Positions 19,977-31,235 of a stretch of 64,000 bases of DNA are shown piece by piece. A model generated the notes under the pieces. The model made no database searches, was not told the DNA's origin, and saw only the letters and a list, made by a program, of their open reading frames with translations. Both the position numbers and the translations under genes were made by a program. Each line of letters starts with the position of its first letter. Position 1 is the first letter of the stretch. Source of the stretch: Bacteroidales bacterium (GTDB lineage: Bacteria > Bacteroidota > Bacteroidia > Bacteroidales > VadinHA17); NCBI GenBank assembly GCA_029974835.1, contig JARKQN010000022.1, positions 1 through 64,000 of the forward strand. The letters run 5' to 3'.

Positions 19977-20017
19977 TTCTCCATATTCAGCCAATTACCG
20001 GGCAATATAAAAAAGAA

Positions 20018-20047
20018 GGGCCGCCGGAACCGGCGACCCACTTTTTT
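20018..20047 (+). terminator. Rho-independent terminator
   Basis: GGGCCGCCGG-aa-CCGGCGACCC (one mismatch) followed by TTTTTT. Confidence 0.8.
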
Positions 20048-20263
20048 GATAACCCTAAAACTAACCTAACCTATGAAAAAAACCTCTATATCTTGATTTC
20101 AAAAACCGTGCCAAACTCTTTGCAAAGATAAAAACAAATTATTTATTAAAAAAATTATCTGTCGTTAAATTCAATATTTAACAAATTTTTAATATCCGCT
20201 GAAAGATTTTAAGAATTCCACCCCCCTGCAGGTATGAGATTAAAGCCCAAAAAGGAACCTATT

Positions 20264-20313
20264 GTTAAAGAAAGTTAAAGTGTGTTAAAATCTTCCGGTT
20301 CGGACTACCTTTG
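20264..20313 (+). promoter_or_regulatory. Three GTTAAA direct repeats at 10-bp period plus TAnnTTTG -7 box
   Basis: GTTAAA at 20264-20269, 20274-20279, 20284-20289; TACCTTTG at 20306-20313. Confidence 0.65.
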
Positions 20314-20318
20314 TATTG

Positions 20319-21872
20319 ATGAGGAAAAGGACCATAGTTATCCTGGCTCTGTTCTTTTTTGTAACCATAACCGGGCTTACTCTTATCCAGCTGTCGTGGA
20401 TAAAAAATGCCATTTCCATAATTGATCAGCAGTTCCGCTACCAGGCCAACAGAGTTCTGGAAAATGTTGTATCTACTCTCGAGGAGAAGGAACTGATAGA
20501 ACGTATAATAAATGAAATTGACACAATAACAATTTCATCCGACGAAACTGTTCTTGATTTCCCGGCAACCTCCGGAAATATTGACAATACAGGGCTGGAG
20601 ACCAGACAGTTTGAGATTCCTTCCACCGACAGAACGGAGAGTCCGGTTACCATTACAAGAAGAGGCAGGCAGATAATCATATCATCAGAAAATGACAATT
20701 CCTATCCGGTCGAAGATTCTCCCGATACAGGAATTGAAACGGGCTCATCGGGTATCAGAAGAAGAATCACCAATAAGCTCGTATCCATTGAAGCAATAAT
20801 GGAAAGAATCTTTACCGAAATACCCGATATCAGGCAAAGGGTGAATACTTCCATGATAAGCTCGGTTATCGATGAATCCCTGAGAAATGCCGGCATCCCG
20901 CTTGATTACGAATTTGCCGTGACTTCCGGGCGTTACGGGTTAATTTCAAGAACCCCAGGATACAGCGATATTCCCGGAACAAACCGTTTTATGAGACAGC
21001 TCTTCCCGAACGACCCTGTTCCGGGCCAGAACCTTATTATAATGTATTTCCCGCGTGAAAAACAGTATAAATTCCGGCAGATAGAATTGCTGGGGGTTAT
21101 GTCGGTTTTTTTTACCCTTATGCTCCTGCTCCTCGCCACCGGAACTTTTATTGTGATCTTCCGCCAGAAAAAACTCTCTGAAATCAGGAGCGACTTTATT
21201 CACAACATGACCCACGAACTTAAAACACCCATCTCAACAATTTCGCTGGCGGCACAGATGCTTGCTGACAAAACCATCAGCGACAACAAAAAGAATATCG
21301 ACGACCTGGCAAGAGTGGTGGCAGATGAAAGCATGAGACTCAGATATCATGTTGAAAAAGTGCTGCAGACTGCAATTTTTGAGAGGGTTAAGTTAAAACT
21401 TAATCTTGCCGAAACAGATGTCCACTCGCTGCTGAACAAGGCTATTGAAGGTTTCAGCCTTCAGATACAGGCAGTAAACGGGAAAATAACACGCGACTTT
21501 CAGGCCAAGGATCCCGTCATTAAAATTGATGAAATACATTTCCTTAATGCAATATCCAACCTCCTCGACAATGCCATAAAATACTCAAAAGACAATATTG
21601 ACATAACAGTCGCAACCCGTTCTGCCAGGCAAAATCTCCATATTTCAGTTGAAGACAGAGGTATCGGCATTTCCAGGGAAAACATGAAGAGAATATTTGA
21701 GAAATTCTACAGGGTGCCGACAGGAGATATTCACAATGTAAAAGGTTTTGGCCTTGGCCTGAGTTACGTAAAGAAAGTGATTGAGGATCACAACGGGAAA
21801 ATAAAGGTTGAAAGCCAGCCGGGAAAAGGAACAAAATTTACAGTCATAATACCTAAAATAAGTAAGCCATGA
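20319..21872 (+). CDS. Membrane sensor histidine kinase (RprX-like)
   Basis: Two TM segments flanking a roughly 200-aa periplasmic region; H-box [24 protein letters not shown] box [10 protein letters not shown] boxes. ATG at 20319 preferred over TTG 20316. Confidence 0.93.
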   Translation: MRKRTIVILALFFFVTITGLTLIQLSWIKNAISIIDQQFRYQANRVLENVVSTLEEKELIERIINEIDTITISSDETVLDFPATSGNIDNTGLETRQFEIPSTDRTESPVTITRRGRQIIISSENDNSYPVEDSPDTGIETGSSGIRRRITNKLVSIEAIMERIFTEIPDIRQRVNTSMISSVIDESLRNAGIPLDYEFAVTSGRYGLISRTPGYSDIPGTNRFMRQLFPNDPVPGQNLIIMYFPREKQYKFRQIELLGVMSVFFTLMLLLLATGTFIVIFRQKKLSEIRSDFIHNMTHELKTPISTISLAAQMLADKTISDNKKNIDDLARVVADESMRLRYHVEKVLQTAIFERVKLKLNLAETDVHSLLNKAIEGFSLQIQAVNGKITRDFQAKDPVIKIDEIHFLNAISNLLDNAIKYSKDNIDITVATRSARQNLHISVEDRGIGISRENMKRIFEKFYRVPTGDIHNVKGFGLGLSYVKKVIEDHNGKIKVESQPGKGTKFTVIIPKISKP

Positions 21873-22558
21873 AAACAAAAAGGATTCTGCTTGCGGAGGA
21901 TGACAGGAACCTGGGCGCACTGCTTAGCAACTACCTGAATATGAAACACTTTGAGACAACACTTTGTTCCAACGGCAAAGAGGCGCTTGAGGTATTCCGG
22001 AAAGATGCATTCGACCTCTGCATTCTTGATATCATGATGCCTGAAATTGACGGCATCACCCTGGCACGCGAACTCAGAAAAATTCAACCCGACATTCCGA
22101 TAATTTTCCTGACTGCCAAGAATCTGAAAGAAGATGTCATTGAAGGCTTTAAGTCGGGTGCTGATGATTACATCACAAAGCCTTTTTCTATGGACGAGCT
22201 GATTTACCGCATAGAAGCGATACTGAGAAGGATTATTGAAAAGAAAGAATACAGGAAGGAAGATGAATACATAATCGGGGCTTACAGGTTCGATACCGTG
22301 AAACAGATACTTACCATCGGCAATGAATCAATGCAGCTTACCACTAAGGAATCAGAGCTTCTTGAACTCTTGTGCAGGCACAGGAATGAAATCCTTGAAA
22401 GAAATTACGCCCTGAGGACAATATGGATTGATGACAATTATTTCAATGCGAGAAGCATGGACGTCTATATTACCAAACTGCGCAAATACCTGAAAAAAGA
22501 TCCGTCGGTAAAAATTCTAAATGTGCACGGAAAAGGCTACAAGCTTCTTGCAGAATAA
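21869..22558 (+). CDS. OmpR/PhoB-type response regulator (RprY-like)
   Basis: [41 protein letters not shown]-terminal winged helix [18 protein letters not shown]...VHGKGYKL. Overlaps the HK stop by 4 nt. Confidence 0.95.
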   Translation: MKTKRILLAEDDRNLGALLSNYLNMKHFETTLCSNGKEALEVFRKDAFDLCILDIMMPEIDGITLARELRKIQPDIPIIFLTAKNLKEDVIEGFKSGADDYITKPFSMDELIYRIEAILRRIIEKKEYRKEDEYIIGAYRFDTVKQILTIGNESMQLTTKESELLELLCRHRNEILERNYALRTIWIDDNYFNARSMDVYITKLRKYLKKDPSVKILNVHGKGYKLLAE

Positions 22559-22724
22559 ATAACCCCGGCGTTCGTGCCAGGGCATATTTATTAAGGTTAG
22601 GTTGAAGGGTTAAATTCTTATTTTATTCCGGATTTAACCTTTAAAAAGTACGCCAAGGTATCAAAAAAAAATTATCCTGCAAATATTTCGGGCCTGAATA
22701 GAAAAAGTCTTTTCTTATTTTGAT

Positions 22725-24512
22725 TTATTCCAGTTTAAGTACTGCCAGAAAGGCCTGCTGTGGCACCTGAACGTTCCCGACCTGTCTCATTCTCTTCTTG
22801 CCTTTTTTCTGCTTTTCAAGAAGCTTTCTCTTCCTTGTTATATCCCCGCCGTAACATTTGGCTGTCACATCCTTCCGCACTGCCTTAACCGTTTCCCTCG
22901 CTATTATTTTTGCCCCGATGGCAGCCTGTATGGCAATCTCGAACTGCTGCCGCGGGATAAGCTCCTTCAGTTTAACGCACATCTTGCGGCCAAAGTCGTA
23001 TGCATGACTTCTGTGAATTAGCGTTGAGAGGGCATCGACCATTTCACCGTTCAGCAGTATATCGAGCCTTACAAGGTCGGCCTCCTTAAATGCTGTATAG
23101 TAATAATCGAATGAGGCATAACCTTTTGAGATGCTCTTGAGTTTATCGTAGAAATCGAAAACTATCTCGGCGAGAGGCATCTCAAATGTTATCTCAACAC
23201 GGTCGCGGGTCAGGTAAACCTGGTTTCGCAGTGTTCCCCTTTTATCTATGCACAGTTTCATTATTGAACCGACATAATCAACATGAGTGATGACCTGGGC
23301 AATGATATAGGGTTCCTCAATACGGTCGATCATTGTAACGGGTGGAAGACCTGACGGGTTATGCACCTCCATTTCCTCCCCTTTCTTTGTATACACCCGG
23401 TACGAAACGTTTGGCACGGTTGTGATTACATCCATGTCGAATTCGCGGTCGAGCCTTTCCTGTATAATCTCCATATGGAGCAGCCCAAGGAAGCCGCATC
23501 TGAAACCGAATCCGAGGGCGGCTGACGATTCCGGCACAAATGAGAGGGCAGCGTCATTGAGTTGCAGCTTCTCTATCGAAGATTTAAGATCTTCATAGTC
23601 ATCGGCATCAACAGGGTATATGCCGGCGAATACCATCGGCTTCACTTCCTCAAAACCTGAAATTGCTTCGCTGCATGGGTTATCGACGTGCGTAATAGTA
23701 TCGCCTACCCTTACCTCGGAAGACTCCTTGATGCCTGAAATTATGTACCCCACATCGCCTGTCCCGAGAAACTGGCGAGGCTGCAGTTTTAGTTTCAGTA
23801 CTCCGACTTCGTCGGCATCATATTCCCTTCCTGTACTGAAGAATTTGACATGGTCTCCCGTCCGTATTGAACCGTTTACGATCTTAAAATATGCGATAAT
23901 CCCCCTGAAGGGATTGAAAACTGAATCAAAAATAAGGGCCTGGAGCGGGGCCTCGGGGGATCCGGAAGGAGGCGGTATTTTTGTAACGATACGTTTCAGA
24001 ATCTCATCAACGCCCATTCCTGTTTTTGCGCTTGCCTCAATTATGTCTTCTCTCCTGCATCCTGTAAGATCAACTATCTGATCCTTAACTTCCTCAGGCA
24101 TGGCATTAGCCATGTCCATCTTGTTGAGAACGGGAATTATCTCAAGGTCATGTTCAAGTGCCATGTAAAGGTTTGAGATAGTCTGGGCCTGTATTCCCTG
24201 TGTGGCATCAATCACCAGCAGGGCTCCCTCGCATGCTGCTATGGAGCGTGACACTTCATAGGAGAAATCCACATGCCCGGGAGTGTCAATAAGATTCAGA
24301 ATGTATAATGTACCTTCATGGAGGTATTCCATCTGAATTGCATGACTCTTGATTGTGATGCCCCTCTCCTTTTCAAGGTCCATGTTGTCGAGCACCTGGT
24401 CGTGAAATTCCCTTTCTGAAAGTGTTTTCGTTTTTTCAAGAAGGCGGTCGGCCAGGGTGCTTTTACCATGGTCGATATGGGCAATAATGCAGAAGTTACG
24501 GATGTTTTTCAT
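22725..24512 (-). CDS. lepA: Translation elongation factor 4 (LepA)
   Basis: [29 protein letters not shown]-terminal [42 protein letters not shown]. Confidence 0.97.
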   Translation of the reverse strand: MKNIRNFCIIAHIDHGKSTLADRLLEKTKTLSEREFHDQVLDNMDLEKERGITIKSHAIQMEYLHEGTLYILNLIDTPGHVDFSYEVSRSIAACEGALLVIDATQGIQAQTISNLYMALEHDLEIIPVLNKMDMANAMPEEVKDQIVDLTGCRREDIIEASAKTGMGVDEILKRIVTKIPPPSGSPEAPLQALIFDSVFNPFRGIIAYFKIVNGSIRTGDHVKFFSTGREYDADEVGVLKLKLQPRQFLGTGDVGYIISGIKESSEVRVGDTITHVDNPCSEAISGFEEVKPMVFAGIYPVDADDYEDLKSSIEKLQLNDAALSFVPESSAALGFGFRCGFLGLLHMEIIQERLDREFDMDVITTVPNVSYRVYTKKGEEMEVHNPSGLPPVTMIDRIEEPYIIAQVITHVDYVGSIMKLCIDKRGTLRNQVYLTRDRVEITFEMPLAEIVFDFYDKLKSISKGYASFDYYYTAFKEADLVRLDILLNGEMVDALSTLIHRSHAYDFGRKMCVKLKELIPRQQFEIAIQAAIGAKIIARETVKAVRKDVTAKCYGGDITRKRKLLEKQKKGKKRMRQVGNVQVPQQAFLAVLKLE

Positions 24513-24575
24513 TGCCGGAGCCCGGAATCAGTTCGCCGCAAATATAAGAAAATATAAGCAGAGGGGTAAAATGAA

Positions 24576-24602
24576 AGCCCCCGTATAAATTTTACGGGGG
24601 CT
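24576..24602 (-). terminator. Terminator of groES-groEL
   Basis: AGCCCCCGTA-taaattt-TACGGGGGCT, 10-bp perfect stem just past the groEL stop; T-rich on the minus strand. Confidence 0.85.
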
Positions 24603-24630
24603 AAGGAAGTATAGGATGTCGGTTCTGATA

Positions 24631-26277
<1,647 letters not shown>

Positions 26278-26296
26278 TTAAATTAGTTTAATTGAT

Positions 26297-26587
26297 TTAC
26301 TGGATAAACAGAATGTCGGACTGCGAAAGAAGGAGATACTCTTCACCGTCGATGGTAAGTTCCTGACCGGAATATTTTCCGTAGAGTACCACATCACCTT
26401 TTTTAACTTCCATTTCTTCGTCCTTTTTGGGAGCTCCTATCAGAACTACCGTTCCCTGGCGCGGTTTTTCCTTTGCCGAATCGGGAATAATAATACCACT
26501 GGCAGTCTTTGTCTCTGCTTCATGAGGTTTAACAAGAACCTTTCCTGCCAGAATCTTTCCTTTTACTTGTGCATTCTTTTGTGCCAT
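26297..26587 (-). CDS. groES: Co-chaperonin GroES
   Basis: VKGKILAGKVLVKPHEAETKTASGIIIPDSAKEKPRQGTVV...GDVVLYGKYSGQELTIDGEEYLLLSQSDIL. Confidence 0.96.
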   Translation of the reverse strand: MAQKNAQVKGKILAGKVLVKPHEAETKTASGIIIPDSAKEKPRQGTVVLIGAPKKDEEMEVKKGDVVLYGKYSGQELTIDGEEYLLLSQSDILFIQ

Positions 26588-26769
26588 GTTTATAAGTGTT
26601 TTAGGTTCAACATCAAATTTGCATTCCTAATCTGCATATTATATGCCAAAGGTGAAATAGTGCCATTTTGCTATTTTTTTATCCGATCCTGATCCCTGCA
26701 AGGTGCCAAAATTGTCTGACAAAAAATATCTGTTCTTGTAATAATCTTATTATCAATGTATTAAATAGA

Positions 26770-26801
26770 AATAAAAAATGTCAGTTCATGACAAACTGAC
26801 A
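26770..26801 (-). terminator. Rho-independent terminator of the secG transcript
   Basis: TGTCAGTT-catgaca-AACTGACA (26779-26801); on the minus strand followed by TTTTTTATTT. Confidence 0.85.
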
Positions 26802-26843
26802 TACAGGTATGCCCCCTGGGCCGTATAAAATATAATTGAGTGT

Positions 26844-27209
26844 TTATTTCTGCGGCTGCTGTGGCTGTGGCTGCTGCTGGCCTTCCTGTGCGGGAACAGA
26901 TGAAGGCAGCGTTGGTATAGCGTTCGGGTCGATGGCGTTCTGTATCTGGTTTTCTATTCTTGAACGCTGTGTTCCGCTTCCCCTCGGGATAGCAGCTGTG
27001 GCAACAAGCGAAAGCACGAGAATCGAAACAGCAATGGTCCAGGTTGATTTCTCAAGGAAATCGGCAGTTTTCCGTATCCCCATCGACTGTCCGGTTGATG
27101 TGAGGTTTGCAGCAAGTCCGCCGCCCTTGGAATTCTGAACCAGCACTATCATAATCTGAAGAACGCAGGCGATTATGATCAGCACGGAAATAAATATATA
27201 GATGCCCAT
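26844..27209 (-). CDS. secG: Preprotein translocase subunit SecG
   Basis: Two TM segments; VLVQNSKGGGLAANL...SMGIRKTADFLEKSTW; Gln/Pro-rich tail. Confidence 0.92.
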   Translation of the reverse strand: MGIYIFISVLIIIACVLQIMIVLVQNSKGGGLAANLTSTGQSMGIRKTADFLEKSTWTIAVSILVLSLVATAAIPRGSGTQRSRIENQIQNAIDPNAIPTLPSSVPAQEGQQQPQPQQPQK

Positions 27210-27213
27210 GATC

Positions 27214-28152
27214 TTATTTTATTAATTTTTTTACTTCTTCAATTTGAGCCGCAAAGTAACTGCTTTTTTCCGGAAATTTCAAACTTAATTTTTCATAAAT
27301 CTCTATCGCCCTGCTGAAATATCCCTGGCTGACATAAATTTTTGCGAGTGTTTCCGATACGAATCGGCCCCTTTCTTCAGTAAATGATTCTGAGAGGTCT
27401 GTAACAGGTGCAGGATCATCCTTTTTGTCCCGCACGGTTTCTATACGCGGGTTGGCAGCAATAAATATCTCTATAAGTTCAGTCTGAATTATCTTCCTTC
27501 TGACCGGATCGGGTGCCTTTACAGCCGGTATTTCCGTTTCATCTGCCGCATCCGTAACCGGACTGATTTCTTCATCGGGCGAAAGCTCAAGCAGGTCAGT
27601 AACAGGTTCGGCGTTTATTGAAGGATCCATATAAAATACTGTCTCTTCGCTTCTTGTTTCACCGTCGTCGGATACTATTGTTATGCTGGCGGAATTATCA
27701 ATTTCTGAATCGGTGGTGAGGTAAATGGTTGTTACTTCCTGCAGGTTTCCCTCTGTTGCCGGTTTCCGGGATGTTTCTTTCTCCAGCATTTTAATTATCT
27801 CCTCGCTGTTTCTTCCTGAATCGATAACGACCTGGAGATTTTCATCCGGTTCACTCTTGATCTCTGCGGCCATTACAGGTTCTGAGCCTTGGTTCATGTC
27901 AACCGTCCGGCCCTGAACATCAACGGGGTGAAGCAGGTAATAAAGAACCTCACGGTTTGCAATACTTAAAGCTGACTGCCGGAGCTGATTCTCAAACCTG
28001 ACGTCACCGGTTTGTTTCATTCCTTTCAGGAGAAGAAGGTGGGCACTCTGGAACCATGGGTAAATTGACGCCAGTTCCTTCAGCGCCGGCATAATTTCCG
28101 CAGAAATTCCTGAAGGGTCATGCATAAGCCCGATGAATTCAGCCCTGTTCAT
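27214..28152 (-). CDS. Hypothetical TPR-like protein
   Basis: C-terminal SETLAKIYVSQGYFSRAIEIYEKLSLKFPEKSSYFAAQIEEVKKL helical repeat; acidic Thr/Glu-rich middle. Confidence 0.7.
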   Translation of the reverse strand: MNRAEFIGLMHDPSGISAEIMPALKELASIYPWFQSAHLLLLKGMKQTGDVRFENQLRQSALSIANREVLYYLLHPVDVQGRTVDMNQGSEPVMAAEIKSEPDENLQVVIDSGRNSEEIIKMLEKETSRKPATEGNLQEVTTIYLTTDSEIDNSASITIVSDDGETRSEETVFYMDPSINAEPVTDLLELSPDEEISPVTDAADETEIPAVKAPDPVRRKIIQTELIEIFIAANPRIETVRDKKDDPAPVTDLSESFTEERGRFVSETLAKIYVSQGYFSRAIEIYEKLSLKFPEKSSYFAAQIEEVKKLIK

Positions 28153-28158
28153 CTCTTA

Positions 28159-28689
28159 TCACCAGTTAACAAATGCCGCATTGAAGATATCTTCGACGAG
28201 CAGTTCAATTATTTTATCGGAAAGACCTTTCTCCACATCACTCAGGTTCAGCCGGCTGTCGTAATCCTCGTACCTCGTAAATGTTTTTTCGTAACTATAC
28301 TGAGGCTCAACGGTATTGGTAAATTTTACTTTCACGCTGATGGTAAACCTGTTCATGGCCGCCCTCGAATCGGCGGCAACAGTAAGAGGACGTGTACTGT
28401 AATCCGTGATTTCTCCCTCAAAATTCACATCGCCGTTCCCGTTTACGAGACTGAGCCGTGTCTGTGCCTTGCATTTATCACTCAGGGCATCTGTAAGCGA
28501 CTGACTCAGTCCGGGCTGAACAAGGGCTGCACGGTTCTGAAAGTACTGCACACTCAGGGTTTTTACCTGGGGTGAAATACTTGCGCCTGAGAAAGAGTAT
28601 GATATTTTGCAGCTCTGGAAAAGAACTCCTTCCAGTATGATCATAAAAAGAATCAGCCTGAATACATTATTATTATGTGCCGATGCCAT
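28159..28689 (-). CDS. lptE: LPS-assembly lipoprotein LptE-like
   Basis: Lipoprotein signal (LFQSCKISYSFSGASISPQVKTLSVQYFQNRAALVQPGLSQSLTDALSDKCKAQTRLSLV). Start set at internal ATG 28689. Confidence 0.8.
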   Translation of the reverse strand: MASAHNNNVFRLILFMIILEGVLFQSCKISYSFSGASISPQVKTLSVQYFQNRAALVQPGLSQSLTDALSDKCKAQTRLSLVNGNGDVNFEGEITDYSTRPLTVAADSRAAMNRFTISVKVKFTNTVEPQYSYEKTFTRYEDYDSRLNLSDVEKGLSDKIIELLVEDIFNAAFVNW

Positions 28690-29914
28690 ATTCCTTAATT
28701 TTCCGGTATAGGGTACGTTCGGAGATGCCGAGTTCCTTTGCCGCATATTTGCGTTTGTTGTTGTGCTTTTCCAGCGCTTTCTTAATCAGTTCTATTTCTT
28801 TGTCGGAGAGAGAGAGCGATTCCTCAACTATCTCTTCAGTGTCCTCAATATCTGCTATCTTATGTTCCGGATTGAAGGCGACCACCGGTTCGGCACCGTC
28901 TGCCCGGGTTTTTCTTCCTAACCCTGCATCGCCGAACAGGTTCCTGATCGCTCCGGTGTTTTCTTCTGCAAATGACACGTCACCCCCTTTCTCGATGATA
29001 CCAAGGACGAGTTTCTTGAGGTCGTTCATATCGCTTTTCATGTCGAAAAGAATCTTATACAATATCTCCCTTTCCGAGGCGAAAGATTTTTCTTCCGGGC
29101 GGCTCAGCACTGCAGGCAGCTTTACTGTGGTATAGTCAGGCAGATAACGCCGCAGAATTTCATCCGTTATCTCCCTTTCATTTTCGATGACGGAAATCTG
29201 TTCTGTAATATTTTTCAGCTGTCTTACATTGCCGGGCCATTCATAATTAAGAAGCATTTGCTGGGCTTCCGGGGTAAGCCTTATGGAAGGCATTCTGTAG
29301 CGCTCGGCAAAATCGGAAGCAAACTTCCTGAAAAGAAGAATAATATCCTCGCCCCTTTCGCGGAGAGGAGGTATCCTGACAGGTACGGTGTTCAGCCTGT
29401 AAAAAAGGTCTTCTCTGAACCTGCCTTCGGCAATAACAGAGGGTATCTCAACATTGCTCGCGGCAATAACCCTTACATTTGTTTTCTGAACCTTTGACGA
29501 CCCCACCCTGATAAACTCACCAGTCTCAAGGACTCTCAGAAGCCTGACCTGTGTTGAAAGGGGAAGCTCCGCCACCTCGTCAAGAAAGATTGTACCACCG
29601 TCGGCCACTTCAAAATAGCCTTTCCTGCTGTCGGTGGCTCCGGTAAAAGATCCCTTCTCGTGTCCGAACAGCTCTGAATCGATTGTACCCTCCGGTATGG
29701 CTCCGCAGTTAACGGGGATATACTGCCCGTGTTTCCTGGTGCTGAAATTGTGAATAACCTGGGGAAATATCTCTTTGCCTGTTCCGCTTTCTCCTGTGAT
29801 AAGTACCGACAAATCAGTCGGAGCAACCTGGACTGCAATATCAATGGCTCGGTTAAGGCCGGGATGGTTACCAATAATTCCGAATCTCTGCTTGATGCTT
29901 TGCAGGTCTTTCAT
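28673..29914 (-). CDS. Sigma-54-interacting AAA+ transcriptional activator with Fis-type HTH
   Basis: ITGESGTGKEIFPQVIHNFS, ELFGHEKGSFTGATDSRKGYFEVADGGTIFLDEVAELP, C-terminal KYAAKELGISERTLYRKIKEYGI; no N-terminal receiver domain. Confidence 0.92.
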   Translation of the reverse strand: MKDLQSIKQRFGIIGNHPGLNRAIDIAVQVAPTDLSVLITGESGTGKEIFPQVIHNFSTRKHGQYIPVNCGAIPEGTIDSELFGHEKGSFTGATDSRKGYFEVADGGTIFLDEVAELPLSTQVRLLRVLETGEFIRVGSSKVQKTNVRVIAASNVEIPSVIAEGRFREDLFYRLNTVPVRIPPLRERGEDIILLFRKFASDFAERYRMPSIRLTPEAQQMLLNYEWPGNVRQLKNITEQISVIENEREITDEILRRYLPDYTTVKLPAVLSRPEEKSFASEREILYKILFDMKSDMNDLKKLVLGIIEKGGDVSFAEENTGAIRNLFGDAGLGRKTRADGAEPVVAFNPEHKIADIEDTEEIVEESLSLSDKEIELIKKALEKHNNKRKYAAKELGISERTLYRKIKEYGIGT

Positions 29915-29987
29915 GCCAAATAGAATAATTTGCAAATTTACTGAAATTTTGGCATACCGGGAAATCCATTTTTCTTAAATTTACCCC

Positions 29988-30764
29988 ATGACTGACACCA
30001 CCGGAAAACGTATCACCGGCATTATACCTGCCCGTTACGGCTCAACAAGATTCCCTGGCAAACCGCTGGCAAAACTTGGAGACCGTATCCTTATTCAGCA
30101 TGTTTTTGAGAAATCCTCAGTTGCTCTGAGTGAGACCTATGTTGCCACCGATGACCCACGCATCTTTGATGCGGTAGTCTCTTTCGGGGGCAGAGCCGTG
30201 ATGACCTCCTCCCTGCACCCGAGCGGAACCGACAGGTGCGCCGAGGCAGCCGCGGAAATCGAAAAGCTCACGGGAAAAAGCATTGATGTGGTGATAAACA
30301 TACAGGGCGACGAACCTTTTATTAAGCCCGATCAGATAAGGCTGCTGGTATCCGCTTTCAACGACCCTGAAGTTGAAATCGCAACCCTTATACGCGAGGT
30401 GAAACCGGGCGAGGATCTTTCCGATCCCAACCACCCCAAGGTGGTAACCGACCTGAAAGGTAACGCCATATACTTCAGCAGATCGGTAATACCATTCCTG
30501 AGAGACATCAAGGAAAAGGAAAACTGGATTCTGAAACACAGGTATTTCAAACACATAGGCATTTACGGCTACAGGAAAGAAACACTTCTTTCAATAACAG
30601 GGCTGAAACCTGCTCCCCTCGAAAAAGCTGAGTCGCTCGAACAGAACCGCTGGATAGAAAACGGTTTCAGGATCAGGACCAAAGTTACCGAATGGGAAAG
30701 CATCAGTGTCGACACCCCTGAGGATCTTGCAGCTGCAGCCAGATACCTGGAAATGAACAAATAA
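29988..30764 (+). CDS. kdsB: 3-deoxy-manno-octulosonate cytidylyltransferase
   Basis: GIIPARYGSTRFPGKPLAKLGDRILIQHVFE; VVINIQGDEPFI; YFSRSVIPF. Confidence 0.96.
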   Translation: MTDTTGKRITGIIPARYGSTRFPGKPLAKLGDRILIQHVFEKSSVALSETYVATDDPRIFDAVVSFGGRAVMTSSLHPSGTDRCAEAAAEIEKLTGKSIDVVINIQGDEPFIKPDQIRLLVSAFNDPEVEIATLIREVKPGEDLSDPNHPKVVTDLKGNAIYFSRSVIPFLRDIKEKENWILKHRYFKHIGIYGYRKETLLSITGLKPAPLEKAESLEQNRWIENGFRIRTKVTEWESISVDTPEDLAAAARYLEMNK

Positions 30765-30822
30765 GCTGTTTTTCTGTAACTTTTGCACGGTTTTTGCCGT
30801 ATAAGAGTTAAAATAGTTTCGC

Positions 30823-31194
30823 ATGAAACATTTTTTACTCTTTTTATTTGGCATTTCCGTGTTTTATCCTCTCTTCCCGCAGAGCGATACCCGGGCAACC
30901 GGCACAATAGCTGCCGATTTTCGCCAGACAAATGAAGAGCGTCTGAAACTTAATATTTTTCCTGTTCCTTTCAGGGATGGAAATTTCACAATTACAAGTG
31001 ACAAGGAAATATCCGCGTTAAGGATTACGAATGTGATAGGACAGGAAGTGTATAAATCCACTTTCGGCATCCCGGTCAATGAAATAAAGGTTTCCGTTCC
31101 AAACGCAGGCAGAGGCATCTATATAATAATTATCGTTTTCAGCGACAATACCAAAGCCGTAAGAAGAATCTCATCCGAAGGAAACTCTTCATGA
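30823..31194 (+). CDS. Short secreted protein consisting mostly of a T9SS type A C-terminal domain
   Basis: Signal peptide; LNIFPVPFRDGNFTITSDKEISALRITNVIGQEVYKS...AGRGIYIIIIVFSDNTKAVRRI. Confidence 0.8.
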   Translation: MKHFLLFLFGISVFYPLFPQSDTRATGTIAADFRQTNEERLKLNIFPVPFRDGNFTITSDKEISALRITNVIGQEVYKSTFGIPVNEIKVSVPNAGRGIYIIIIVFSDNTKAVRRISSEGNSS

Positions 31195-31235
31195 AAGCAC
31201 GGCAGGTTATTGCATGCTTTCGCCACCCCTGTTTA

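Noticed and set aside
26661-26715. Sigma-54 promoter upstream of groES (TGGCAC...TTGCA on the minus strand)
   Set aside because: TGGCACCTTGCA has the wrong GG-to-GC spacing (6 instead of 10 nt), so it does not fit the -24/-12 consensus.
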